A stretch of DNA of 64,000 bases from Tubulanus polymorphus. Its lineage: Eukaryota; Nemertea; Palaeonemertea; Tubulaniformes; Tubulanidae. The notes beneath the pieces were generated by a model. The model was given only the letters and a program-made list of their open reading frames with translations, was not told the origin of the DNA and searched no databases. A program made the translations under genes and the position numbers. The stretch is from assembly GCF_964204645.1 (NCBI RefSeq), contig NC_134025.1, positions 4,717,001-4,781,000 of the forward strand. The letters are read 5' to 3'. Below are positions 27,405 through 40,300 of this stretch, piece by piece. The stretch's first letter is position 1; every line of letters starts with the position of its first letter.

Positions 27405-27520
27405 GGTGAAGTGGTGATGGTGGAGATGGTGGAAAGGGTGATGATGTTGACAATGGCGGATGTGGTAATGGTGATGATGGAAGTCGGATGAAGACGGTGG
27501 CGATGATGGTGGATGATGGA
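27405..27520. repeat. GAT/GGT triplet-rich simple repeat
   Basis: Directly follows the octamer array: interrupted runs of GATGGTG and GATGATGG, a purine-biased trinucleotide-like tract with no reading-frame significance. Confidence 0.7.
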
Positions 27521-30500
27521 TTATAGGTATAAAATAAATCATTATTGTTATTTATAATTATCATTATTTTTATCAGTTAACACGATAAACACAGAGCTCA
27601 TTTGTGAATTGAGTGCGGGCCATTTTATGAAGTAGGAGACAGACTTGCATCGAGTACATTTCCATTTCAGAAAATCATATTTTCGCCATTAATTTGAATT
27701 AATTTGAATGGCCATTTCACAAGTATATTCTTATACTGTTGCTTTGAAATGGATCCACCAAATGTCATCGAGAAAATTATTTGCTGAACTACGTCGAGGA
27801 ATCTATTCTAATTGTTATCACACTGTTGCTTGGATGACAGGATCTCACGACGGGATTTACCAAGTTTCTCGTGACCTTATCGTGTGCTTTTGTTACAAAA
27901 ATTGCAATAATATCAACATGAATGCGGGAAGTAAGAGCCCCAAATGGTAAGCCATCACAGTTTGATAAGCCTCTCGTTTTCCGCTAGGTAATAAAATATA
28001 AACGCTTTGCCGCTGGCGGAAGACTGAAGTGATCTGGCTGGTAACACAACTCGTCAGATAAAATGGCTGCAACACCGCCATCATCATTACTGATACAGAG
28101 CAAAACAAACAGAGCAAATATTTTCTTATGTACACTTTATGGATGGCTTTACGAAAGCGCTCTGATCAAATCAGTAAATAAAAAATGGAAGATGAGATAA
28201 AAAGAAGTCCTTAAGTCGAAAATATGATTTTTGATTTTACCGTGCGTGTTTGAACATGATATTGTATGCAGTAATTGTTGAAATTGAAGTGAAATCATCG
28301 ATTGAAGCATCCGCTCTAAGCTGTTGATATTCTATAGCACCCACAGCTATATCCGTAATTTGTGGTTCATTCGATGTGTTTAATAACTTCATCGTCAACA
28401 TGGCGGAGAGGAAATCTATTATAAGAATTGAGTAGCAACATAAGTAATCTAATATAATAAATTCATTATTGTAATAGTTTACGAACCCCTACAAGGCGCG
28501 ATTCAATACATTCAGCTATCATATAATCATAACGCATTTGTGGTCCGTTATTCAAAATCAACGGTCATGTTCAATCTAGCGCGTAATTTTCTCCCTTTAA
28601 ACTTCACTGCCGATTCGTCGCAAAACTGTGTTTGGTGATTGAGCGATCGAAAAAGAAGTTTATTATCGTTGAGAAGTTACGGGTTAATGGGAAAACAGTG
28701 ATAAGAGGGTCTGCCATTTTGTTCAGGGCAATAAACTCGCTGGTTACAAGGCGGTAAATTGGCATGTGATTGGAACAGAACTAAATAGTTGATCCGCGCG
28801 TTAACGGCAATCGAATATTAGAAAGATCGATTGTGATGTATATGTGATCGGATAATTTATTTACAGTTACGATGATTGTCACCAGTCATTAGAGGTCCAT
28901 TCATCTGTAATGCGATAGTGTGTCTCGTCGATTTATCGATGACAAAAAGTGGTTTCGATTCCGATGTAGAAAAAACGCGCATCAACATTTCGTATCGCGA
29001 TGCATTGGATGCGAGTCTGTCGATCAAAATGAAAGGCAGTAGCTCGTGTCGTTATAATTATGTCAAACGTTAGAATTATCGCAAATTGCCAGAGTTGGTT
29101 TATAATAACTGATAGGTCGATAGAACTGATTAAAATGAAATGAATTTTTATTATATTGCATAGTTCATTATAGTAAATCTCTGTAGATGTACTCTGGAAA
29201 CTACGATGTTCAAAATCAGTCAAAAATCTCCAAAACATCGATTGGTTGTCTTGAAATTAGCGCCATTGTGGAACATATTTTTTCCGTCGCTTATCCGAGA
29301 ATATTTGCGGTTTTTCCCTATGGCGGTCGTATTTACATATTGGCTAGTGTAAATATTGTCATTTCTAAACGAGCGTTGTCGCCGCGCTTCTTGCAGTCAC
29401 GTTTATGGCGTGTTGCGGGACTCATCACTGGTAATATTATCTTTAATTTAATTCACGAGAATTCTCTATTTATGAACCCGAGCAAGTAATCATAGTTTTC
29501 GCGACGAAGCGCCTCGTATAATCAAATCAAAAGAAAGGTGGCGGGATTATTGTACCTGTTCCCGAAAGACGAACACAGTAATTATGTTTCTCAGGAAAGC
29601 GAAAAGCTCGTGGCAAAAAACGATGAACCCGATCAATCGCTGAGGTCAGATACCTATCCATATGCCTAGTAGCTGCTGAGGCACCAATGCTCCGAGTCAC
29701 CGTCGCGGAAATTGGGAAGCCGTGACAGAAAGAGTGATCTTTTTAAGTACCAGGAATGGTACGAAAAAATGCCAGACATGACGACTTCTTTCTCGGGCAA
29801 AGTGCTAATCATACTTATGATAAAAAAGGAGTTTGAACTGAAGAAAACATAATAATCTTAATCTTATTTCGATGATAAAAAGGTCAACGCAACCTTAATG
29901 ATAGGCCAATGCAACGTCTTATGAATAAGCAACAGTCAATTGCACTACCATCACTTCCTAAATAGTCATCAATCCTTCTATTGTGATGCCAGAATGCTGT
30001 ATAATCATCTTAACATTCGCTGACAAAGTCATTTAAAGACGACCAATGATGTTCCTTTTGGCGTAATTTTCGGTTTTCTTGATGTTGGCTGTCTGCCATA
30101 TTTGCTAGCCTGTTAAAGGGGGTTTTCTATAGATTTTGGTTGTCAATATTGGCAGAGCTGAAACTGTATAGACAGGACACTTATACCGAAAATACATCGA
30201 TTGTAAAACATTGTGATGATTTTGTCACAGGCAATTTGTGTGTGATATACAGAAAATATGATACATGATACTGTAACTGTGCGAATCTAATGGTTCGACG
30301 TGTAATATTCGACCATGTTTCCAGACAAAGAGAGAAAAACAACGATTTGTGCGGTGAATGGTTTTCGCAGGAATAGCTTCTACTGACGTCACTATATCTT
30401 GGGAACAAGCTTCATAACGTGCCGGAATTGAAAGCCCTATTCGCGCATGATAGACCTTACCATTAAAATGGCTTCTTCGAACGTTTTGATTATTGTGATG

Positions 30501-32980
30501 CCCGGATAACAGTTTTTTTCCGATAAATCACGCGTACATTTCAGATTCGTGATCTGAACTGAATAGTTTAACAATCGAACACGATTTTGGGTGCATTTTT
30601 TACTATCATTCACCGAAACTAAATAAACGTCTTGTAACACGCATAAAATACACGCAGTAACATTGTCCCAAATTGTTTAAGCGCAGAAGAATCGAGCGTC
30701 ACCATAAAAGCAACAGTTTGAACTGACCGATTGTTGACACTTGCCGTGTTCTGCCCATCGTGGATTGGAAAAGAGTAGCTTGGATCATGAGCACTAGTCC
30801 GTTAACTCCAGCAGGGGATGCGGCAGTCTTGCCATTATCCATCATTTACAGGTGTTTGGTTTGGCATTACAACGAATACTTATGCCCAAAATAAGACGTT
30901 GTAACCACTGGATACGGAATTACATTAAAGATGGCCGCCTTGATCAAGGAACATGCAAACGAAAACAAAATTTCGTTTTTTTCAACGTAAGAATGGGCCC
31001 AAGATGTATGTTACATTGTGAAAAGAAAAGAATTAGCCTTTTATTCGTACATCACTTAGTCAAGTCTCCGAAGTAGACACGTATTTCGGAAACGTGTCTG
31101 ACTAGTGCGTGATGTGGAATGTAAACCAGCATTTATATCCTTTTGTTCAAATGATATGGTTTTTAGCAAGTTCACTGTTAGGTCAGCGTGGCCTCCATTT
31201 CCTGTTTCAGGAAATTGTGTAGAATGAACGATTTATATATATACCGCGGTCAATCCGGACAATCGGGATATAGATACGTTCAACGGAACTAAGAGGCAGG
31301 ATATATATTGTGTTTTATCCACTGTGGGCCACTTTATAGATATATTGTATAATACTAATAATCATAATCACTCTTTTCTACAAATTCTCTCTTGTTCATA
31401 TGATTCACTGGCTGACTCAACTTCCGTAGAAATTGACGGCGTCGCTCCTTCCAATCAACGACGTTACAAAACTTCCCGACACGAGGAATTCCCAACTTCT
31501 GCAGTAGAAACATCGAAGTATTCCCTGTTCTTGGAACCAGCGAGGTCATTTGAATGGACAGCAGTTTAACGAAGCTATTAGACAGTTAGTGCTGAAACTG
31601 TGGTCAATTAACCATTACCACATGAATTTCTACTGGTATTCAATACTTGATCATAATCGACCACGCAGCTCAGCAGCATGTCCGGGCTCTTAAATGCGGC
31701 ACCGTGCGAGAGATTGGCGCCGGAAACAGCGCGCTCTTTCACTCGATGATTTCTCGGTAATAGAGGATGATATATCAGTTTTGCAGCCAATTTCTGCTCG
31801 AAACATGAATGATTCATAGAATGAAATCAATCCCAAAATATTTGTCAAAACTTAGCTCAATATATGTATGTATGTTTATATGTATAAATGTATATATACA
31901 GAAAGGGAATCTTGATCAGATTAAACTCAAATATGTATCGGTCAGTCGGGTTCCAAAATCATCTACATTTATGATGTTAACTGAGGAATGTAATATGGGG
32001 GTATTTTACTGAAAATATAGATTTCAGTCGCCTGATCTGACGTCGCAGTGTTGAAATAAACACCTAGGTTCAAATTAAAACTCGTATATATAAACTGTTC
32101 TCGCATTTTTCATATCGAAGATGCGCACGGGTTTAAATTGCTTAACTTACTTCTAAAAATCGGATGTTACATATAATAATCTTAGTCTCCTTTGTCGAAA
32201 TGATGTAAAAAAAAAATCAGAAAATGGAACGTCTTAAAATCTTGTTACGATGCGTTTCCCTGTACGAGTGAAGAATTGCCAACGATAAGCAGGTAATGAA
32301 TTATTTAAGAACACATGACGACGCCGACGAAAATTGCCAGTTGATCCCCGCGAAATTGAAAGAACAGAATGCTTCAAAATGAAATCAGCTAGGATATCAC
32401 AGCAGAGAGCCTTGAGACACCGTGTCGAGCAAATGTTTGATATTCATATCCCGAATTTTACATGTGCGTTAAGTCGGTCGCTAATGGTGCGGATTAGAAC
32501 GATCCATTTTAGCACCGGTAAAGCGTCGTTTTATCACACTCACAATCCTGATTTTGAGAAAAAGCGACGTTAATTGATGCGGCTTTTGTGTTCTCAAAGG
32601 TACGAAATAGCAGATCTATCGATTTATGTGTCCTGATTTTTCACATTGCAATCCTACGGCCATATTTCCTGCCATGTGACCACTAAAAACTGCAACAATG
32701 GATTATATCGTCAACAGTTTTGACAAAGCTTCTCTAATGATTTCGTATAATGCTTATATAAATGTGTTTCGAACTTTGGCAGGTTTTGAAAAAAATTATC
32801 TAGCGGAGTAGGCTTATCCCCGAAAGGATCAATTTAGGAATTTAGATTAGATAGCAGATTAGATGGAACATTTAATTTCTATGTTGCGGAAACATCATGA
32901 TGCCTTGTCATTTTTGATAAACCTTAAACTGCCAGGCGGAAGAATATTCGTTGCGTGGATTTGAATAATTGGCAATTTAT

Positions 32981-33529
32981 TTAAAAATCGACGCGCGTTG
33001 AGAATTGAATAGCTATAGCCGAAATTTGATCCGGGACGTCAGCATGGACGTGGAATACCCATCCCAGCATTTTCGTAATATTGCAGGAATTTCGCGATGC
33101 ATTCTTATGATAGTTCTTCGAAGGGGAAATCTGAATAGGACTCTCAATAGTTCGAAGAACTTTGAGATTCTGAACTTCTGACCTTCCCTGTGCGTGAAAA
33201 TAATGACTACTTTGGAAGATCAGTACGGTACGAAAACACGTCCATCTTAACCCAGGAGATTCCTTATATTCACAACTTTCATTAGGGAATATATTACGGA
33301 AGATATTGGCGAACACTGACCGAACGTACGTATCAAAAGCATTCCCAGGATAGCGCATCAAAAACGAGTGATATATTCCGTTAAGACAGAAAAGTGGTCG
33401 GTACGAAATTATTCCCGACACTACATAATTGATGCGTTTTTCAATTGGATCCTGGTGCCTGTTTATGAGACCGTATTTCCTCCAGGGAATACTGTGAAAT
33501 TGATGAAACGTAAAATGCATAAGTTTCAC
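32981..33529 (-). CDS. hypothetical 182-codon ORF, unrecognised
   Basis: The longest open frame in the 25-kb gene-poor interval. The translation has no domain, signal peptide or transmembrane signature that I recognise. It has two N-glycosylation-type sequons near the C-terminus (NAS, NIT) and several Cys and Trp. A frame this long is somewhat unlikely by chance in sequence this AT-rich, so it may be an exon of an unseen gene, a decayed gene or a transposon fragment. No convincing splice sites or promoter were assigned. Confidence 0.2.
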   Translation of the reverse strand: MKLMHFTFHQFHSIPWRKYGLINRHQDPIEKRINYVVSGIISYRPLFCLNGIYHSFLMRYPGNAFDTYVRSVFANIFRNIFPNESCEYKESPGLRWTCFRTVLIFQSSHYFHAQGRSEVQNLKVLRTIESPIQISPSKNYHKNASRNSCNITKMLGWVFHVHADVPDQISAIAIQFSTRVDF

Positions 33530-36182
33530 TGATGAACAATATGATACGTCGCTACATTTTTCATACCGTTGTTAATCCGTTACAGGAAAAGGTAACGCTT
33601 GCAACAATTAATATACAATTGACGTTGACACTGACAGATGTCGTCAGATGCCAGTGTTGTTTTTGCATATAATGCATGAGTATTATTGCGTGATAAATAT
33701 TGTCTTTCGTCCACGGCCGACGGAATGAACATAATACAACATTTGTAAACATAAGGAAGATCAAGGGCCGCCGTCGTAATTGCAAAAAGCATATTTCTAG
33801 ATATTCTTACTCGGTTTTACAAAAAATCTTTCTTTGATAACGGTAACTTCAACTTCATATCAGCGAGGTAGCGTCACAGCAGTGGTGAAATCTAATAAAA
33901 CGCAGTTGATAGATATATCCATCCAGTAAACGAAATCGTAATGCGGTATTAATTGATTTAATTAGTGGTGTCTGTTGAAGACATTCGAAGTTTTCCATCT
34001 TGTTATACCATGTGGTGACGACGTTCGATTTTATCTGAGATCCCATCATGATTTCTTGTTCGTCTGCGGGAAAGGTCACCCGGGAAAGAGCGTCAATACG
34101 ACTAGCAACAAAATGCGATATTGCGAAGTATAAGTCGGCCATTTGGTTTCAATATCGATGGATGTCGCTTATATGAAAATCATCCATGGGCCAGGCGTAA
34201 AGAAGAACCCTGATACCAAACTCATGCAGGTTTCCCACGGAGAGTGCCGCGCTGATTATGCATGGTTGGTGGTTCCATGTTAAGACGAGAAGCAAAGGAT
34301 TCAAAGCTAAACAAACGTTGAAATAACAAGGCGTTTAACGCTGAGATGCATTCATCATGATGTCACTTACTTCCACTCTGTCTTGTTAACCAGACGTATA
34401 TCGAGATGATCTGAATTTGATAGATCTAGTAATGGAGCGATGGTTTAAACATTTTGTTCAATGCCTTAAGTGTTATTTCCGTAGTTTTAAGAAGTGACTT
34501 GCGGGCAATATACATGTACAAAGAAAGAAAAATACTGTCAGAAACAGAAAATTCCCTCCTAGTGCTAGAAATGTTGCTATAACCATGCAGAGAAGGTAAA
34601 TGCAGATGCGGCTCCACAAACACCTTGATACATAAAACCTACTAAAAACCATAAAATTCAAAACGAGCCAAGCCAGACACATTTGCAACCTCGAACAGAA
34701 CATTAATCAAAATTTCCAACCGTTGCCCCGTTGAGCAACATTGTGAAATTTCTCAAATTAAAACGTTTATGACGTTCGCTTTGTCTCGACGGAATTAACG
34801 CAGCGAATACAGAATTGCTTATTACAAGATCGTTATGTCGGAGTCATATATTCGCAGAGTGAAAAAACAACTACCTTTCATGCATAATTAGTGAACTGTT
34901 GGGGCTAATTAGTAAAATATGCTAGGTATTAGATTGACTAATCACTCTTTCTAATGAAATTAAAGTCCCTCGAGGGAACATTTCGTTATTAATACTTCAT
35001 GATACTGGGAGTAGTGATTGACGAATATGTCTGGTGTTGCCAACTGTTTTAGACACATCATCATTTCCACATGATTCAATTATTTGCAGATCACTGGAAA
35101 TGCGGTGTGTACCCGTATGTATTAAAGAGTAAAGAAAGAGTACTTTCTGTTAAACGAGTTTCATATCAAAATCATTCAAATTTATTCCAGTGTGGTTATA
35201 CCTATTTACATCTTAACATATGTTAGTTAATTTTGTTTCGAGTTATCGCTACTAACTGTAGTTGATCTGTAAGGGCACTTATGGATGACTCTTCCCTAAC
35301 TTGAATTGATTTGTGTATCGTTGTTGCAGGTGTAACATCGGTAGATTAATTGCTCAGGAGATAGTAAGACAGTAAATTCAGCCTTGCAGCCAGTGCATTT
35401 ACTCGTAAAAACATTATTCTCAATTCCGAAGGCTGTGACGTGCTTAAGTGAAATAGATGTTAACTTTGGAGTCGAAATATTGCATTTGGTGCCCGAGATG
35501 AAACGGTATTTGAATTATCAATCCAACTTGATTTCATCGGAAACGTCCAAAACAAGAACAGGACCTGTAGATAAAAGAAATGAGCATATGCGCGTAATAG
35601 CTCTATCGTAATAGCTCTAGCAGATATTGGCCAGAGGCCCACGATTTACCCTTCGATAATCAAATTAATGTCGCTATTATTCTGTTATATGTCCTTGCGG
35701 AAATTAAAAAAGCGTAAACATTGGGATGGAACTCGGTTCGCACGTAAATCGGTTCGTTAACCAAATACTGTCTCGTGAACATATTTCCATTTCGAATATA
35801 TCGGACTCCCGGGTGCACATATTATAATTAATCCTTTTACACGTCCTGCGGTTCTGGTTCTTCTCATTTTGTCAGCACTTTTCCGATAACAGTACCAGCT
35901 ACCATTACTTTTATCATCTCAAGTAACCGGGACTTAAAGCAAAATATATAAACGAGTGTAAATTCAACGACTTAATCAAATCTAAGATATGATCTATGTC
36001 ATATTTGGAAAGATTGAACAACTGAAAAGACGTTGTTTTATGGTGGGAATATAAAAACGTCGTGTTTGAAATATCTTTTTTCGAATAAAAAATCTCCATA
36101 CGACCGAATATTCAAAGTATGTTTGTTTTTTATATTTTACAGAATTTGAAACGTTGAAAGCCGTATAACTGAACGTGACAAG
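33530..36182. other. 5' flank of the bombesin/CCHamide-type receptor
   Basis: No CDS seen. An acceptor-like site (TTTATATTTTACAG, AG near 36141-36142) lies about 40 bp before the receptor ATG, so a 5'UTR intron and one or more non-coding exons are expected upstream. Another acceptor-like sequence (GTTGTTGCAG) occurs near 35330. Confidence 0.4.
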
Positions 36183-37301
36183 ATGCTCGCCGACAACACA
36201 ACTGGAATTTTAGAATCTAATACGACGAATTCCTCTTCAAATTCCAGCGTTGATATTTTCGAACTCAACGAAACACCAGAAGCTATCATAGCACCGATCG
36301 TATTCCTTATCATATTCGTTATAGGTGTCGCTGGAAATGGTACCTTAATTTTTACAGTAGTTCGTAATAAGTCAATGCGTAACGTGCCGAATATTTTCAT
36401 ACTGAGTCTTGCAGCTGGAGATCTCACTCTGATTCTAGTATCTGTACCCTGCACCTCTACTATCTATACATTTACGAACTGGCCGTACGGAGTGGTGATG
36501 TGCAAAATTAATGTTTTCCTCCAAACAATGTCGCTAGGCGTCTCTGTGTTTACGCTGGTGGCGCTCGCTGGTGACCGATTCACCGCCATCGTGAATCCCA
36601 TGAGAAAGCACATGGGAAACCCAGTCGCCCGGACTGTTGTGATGGCTACCTCGATTTGGGTCGTATCATTCTTACTAGCTATTCCCGATGCGGTCTCCGC
36701 TCATATCTTTCCAGCACGTGACAAATATGGAGTAATACGATTATATCTATGTAATGATTTCAGGCAGGAATGGGGTTCATTGTACCCAAAAGCGCACTCC
36801 ATCTTTCGTCTGCTGGTTTATTTCATCATACCTATTTTGGTAATTAGCGGGTTCTATGCTGCTATTGCTAATATATTGATGCGTAGTTCCTATCAGATAC
36901 CTGGCGAAGTATCGAGTCAAGCAAATCACGGCAAACAGATCGAGGCGCGAAAGAAAGTCGCGAAAGTTGTCCTGAGCTTGGTTGTAATTTTTGTTATTTG
37001 TTGGTTGCCACGCCACATTTTCGTAATGTGGTTCCATTTCGACCCGGGAGATTATAGCGATTTCTGGCATGCCTTCAAAGTTTTCGGGTTTGTGATGAGT
37101 TACATAAACTCATGCGTCAACCCCATAACATTGTACTTTCTCAGTAAGCAATTCAGAAAGTATTACAATCGATACCTGTTCTGTTGTTGCGCAAAGAGGC
37201 GGTCTCCAGTTGAAGGATCAACTTCAATGTACAACTTCAACAGCACAGTTCGTCGTACCAGTACCACCATGACAATGTTACCCCATTCTCAATCTGTATA
37301 G
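36183..37301 (+). CDS. bombesin/CCHamide-type neuropeptide G protein-coupled receptor
   Basis: Complete 372-residue class A receptor with its coding region in one exon. The extracellular N-terminus has many NxS/T sequons (NTT, NSS, NET). TM1 is GVAGNGTLIF and loop 1 contains NKSMRNVPNIFI, a strong signature of the bombesin/BRS3/endothelin/CCHamide receptor group. TM2 has Asp80 (LAAGDLTLIL); Cys107 and Cys190 form the conserved disulfide. TM3 ends GDRFTAIVNPM, with DRF at 131-133 in place of DRY. Loop 3 holds KQIEARKKVAKVVL and TM6 CWLPRHIF (273-280). TM7 is NSCVNPITLYFLSKQFRKYY, followed by Cys334-336, a palmitoylation site. Order, spacing and the QIEARKKVAK block match BRS3 and arthropod CCHamide receptors closely. 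In lophotrochozoans this orthology group is known to bind GGNG/EP peptides. The ligand here is an inference from family. Confidence 0.94.
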   Translation: MLADNTTGILESNTTNSSSNSSVDIFELNETPEAIIAPIVFLIIFVIGVAGNGTLIFTVVRNKSMRNVPNIFILSLAAGDLTLILVSVPCTSTIYTFTNWPYGVVMCKINVFLQTMSLGVSVFTLVALAGDRFTAIVNPMRKHMGNPVARTVVMATSIWVVSFLLAIPDAVSAHIFPARDKYGVIRLYLCNDFRQEWGSLYPKAHSIFRLLVYFIIPILVISGFYAAIANILMRSSYQIPGEVSSQANHGKQIEARKKVAKVVLSLVVIFVICWLPRHIFVMWFHFDPGDYSDFWHAFKVFGFVMSYINSCVNPITLYFLSKQFRKYYNRYLFCCCAKRRSPVEGSTSMYNFNSTVRRTSTTMTMLPHSQSV

Positions 37302-40300
37302 ACTTGTCCACGTAGGGAACTGCTCAAAGAGATTTTTGGTAACTGTTGCTTCGAACGATAACGGCAGTTAGGAGAGCTGCCTGATGGTATTCACAATACA
37401 TTCATGATGTAAATTCATTCAGTGTTCATTCCTGTAAATAAACATGATTAATCAAAAGAGATCCATCCTATGTCACTAGAGGCGCATTCGTAATCATTAC
37501 AGATAGCGTTGCAGTAAGTAGCGCTTTAGTATATAATATATGTTATTACCAAACTAATAAGGAACATTCTACGAAGGGAGGAAAAATAATGGAAATTAAT
37601 GTTCATTAGTGTGTATATTCATTTACATAACTTCTGTACATCTATGATACATTTCCGCGTTTGGATATTTGATCATATTGAATTACACTCGAAAAGTGTG
37701 CGCACAATATCAGCACTGGAGAGTCGTCTGAACTGTACCTCCCAATGATATTGTATAATTCCGGGGCAGTTTCATTAGTTTTTTGTACCCCTGTTTATTG
37801 AAATAATAAATCGTTCTTGGATATGAATCATTATACAGACAACATGCTCAAAATGCGGGAGAGAAAATGCGTGACACTGCACTATTGCGTACATTAATCT
37901 TGTGGAGGATCAGCGCCGTATAATAATTGTATTCATGCTAATGGCTATATCATATATATTGAAAGTGAAATCAACCCTCAAATCAACATCAGATTAGTGT
38001 TCAGGCTTTGATAACTTCGTGCGTTTTTTATTCCTACACATGCTACATAAGTTTACACGTTGCATGAAAATGATCACGATTCAAAATATGCTGTGTGAAA
38101 CGAAGATACTAAATCACGTCGTCTATTCTACGAAAAAGCATTCTCTGTTCCTCGGACTTAGAAAACTAATACACAAGCATTGTAATTCCGAAAGGTAAAC
38201 TTCATTTTCAAAACTCAACTCCTGACGATGGCAGAATAAACGTCGAAATATTGAGTCTTAATAATGAAGTTAACTCGCGTATTACTTGAAAATTATCTGT
38301 AGAAATAATGGACTCTGAAAACTAGTCTTGGAAATCATCCCACGACATCTTTCTAACTTGGAATGAAGGAATATCCAATATTGTTTGACATCGTTGAGAA
38401 CGTTTGACGATAATTATCTATAACCCTTATCAACAGTCTTTGAAAAGATTTTTGTACAGATGCTTCAGACATCAAATTTTAATATATACTGTTTATGACT
38501 TTGTGAAATTACCTGTTGTTCGATTCAGAATGCTAATATCAAACCCCTGTATGTTTATCTGAGGACTTTATGTTATAGATTATGGTATAATTGAAATCTG
38601 TTGAAAATGGTTGTCTAGTATTCAAACTTTCGTATGGAAAAAGTCCTAACTGTATCACTCGATTAGCATTGTACAATCCTTGTTAAATTTGTACGCATTA
38701 GATACATATAGATGTTGATTGCATAATCGCTGTTTCTATATTTACTGTTTTGAAACATTGATGAGTATTGTTGTCTTTTACTGTTGTGAAACGAAAATAA
38801 ACTCTGTCTCAATCAGATATGGTTGGATCGCATTCATGATCTCCATATTACTGCTGTGTTTATACAGGAAAAGTCGTGCTTTAGAACTAAACATTTGTAG
38901 ATGCACTTGAAATCTGGCGAAATTTTGCTGTTGGGGCAATTAGTTAATAGTTTTAGAATACAATTCCCAAACTGGTTTGATATGTGCTTCGATATTGACT
39001 CTTTTGAATGAAATGGCACTGCTTTGGGAAAAGATCTCATTCAAAAACAAAACAGAAAAAAGCTTATTGCTACTTAATGCACTTATATAAGCGCTGGTTC
39101 GAGTTGGAAAACATGTATCATATTTGGCGCAGTGAATATGAAGTCTTTGACGCCTAAGAATCCGAGTTAAACCCCGAAGTCTTATAAAATCCCCAGGTAA
39201 GAATAGATAACGATTTACGAATAACAGTGAACAAGATGGCCTGGCCGTACAGTCTTCTAAGCCGTTGGTCATTCCCGTTGAGATGCTAAACTGCCAGTGG
39301 TATTAATCTCTGCGCGGATAAAGGTGTTTCTTCCAACACACACCACATTGAGTACCACTCGTACCAGGAATGGTAAATCTTTTAGTAGTGCAGACACCTG
39401 AATTCACTGGATTCAAGATTATGTCCTTAAACGCAACCACAGCCGTGAAGAAATACATTTCTAAACCGATTCCAGCTTTTTGTTGCTGGATGCCAATTCG
39501 GAAATCTAATTCTATCTTAGTAACTAGTAGTAACAACGTATGCGACATAGTTGATGAGCAACTGTTCGGGATGTATGTAAAAACGTTATGGAACAGAAAT
39601 TGCGAATTGATTCGTAAATTCGGATTATGGCCCTAAAGGCGGGGTGAGCATTTAATGAGACCATGACCCAATCAGAAACGTCAAGATTGCGCAGCGTGAT
39701 GTATTTCGCCTTGTTCTCGATGTTATAACATTGCGGGGAACTATTTTAATGAGAGTCCACGCTTTGATGTGCGGTGGTGAGGAGATGTTGGTCCCAATAG
39801 AATGGAGATTTCACTTGGCGAATCATGAAAAATATATTTCCCAGTCTGCAACACAGCCGATTAACGTAGTTTGAATTTTCTGATTCTTTAATTTTTTATA
39901 AATTTCAAGCCACACAATACATGATAGTTACAGCTCTAGAAATCTGACTTATCTCCTCACTCGGAAAAAAGTTTGGTTCCATATTCAAAACCTTAACCGA
40001 GACGACATTTTTTCCATGCCCATTTAAAGCAGCAACATAACTTTTTATCCTCGCGATTTCTCTCAACATACCGAAAGAGCATTTTGTCACAGTGTTGATG
40101 GGCTGAATGTGAAATGTGCCTAACCATGAATAAGATAAAAAAAACCGCCTATTGAATGCTGCACATTAACTGATAACTGAATCCAGTCAGAGCTTCGGAG
40201 TTATTCTTGCTCTTTACGGATACATATTCTTGATGCGCTGAGTGGGAACACTAGTTAGGCGATTCGATCTCTGCATAGCTTGGTGGCATGGATAATAACA

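Larger units (their letters stand above)
21067..32980. other. gene-poor region, part 2
   Basis: About 12 kb without a gene I can support. It holds the degenerate satellite at 27290-27520 and a cluster of ATCGCCAG octamers at about 26283-26352. Open frames here (for example 24124-24468 plus, 28933-29238 minus) are short, AT-rich and featureless. Confidence 0.5.

Noticed and set aside
27319-27564. Pro/Ser-rich minus-strand ORF
   Set aside because: Produced by the GATGACTG and GATGGTG simple repeats read in reverse; not a protein-coding pattern.
38215-38262. Hammerhead ribozyme
   Set aside because: CUGANGA and GAAA are present, but stem II is displaced by one base, stem I is missing and the flanking ACTCAA/TTGAGT pairing leaves no cleavage site.
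39303-39636. Possible exon on either strand (minus 81 codons, plus 88 codons)
   Set aside because: The two complementary frames look equally coding-like, splice sites are weak, and no family is recognised, so no CDS is called.
39905-40127. Possible minus-strand exon after the acceptor-like CATGGTTAG
   Set aside because: The phase does not join to the neighbouring candidate exons and no homology is evident.
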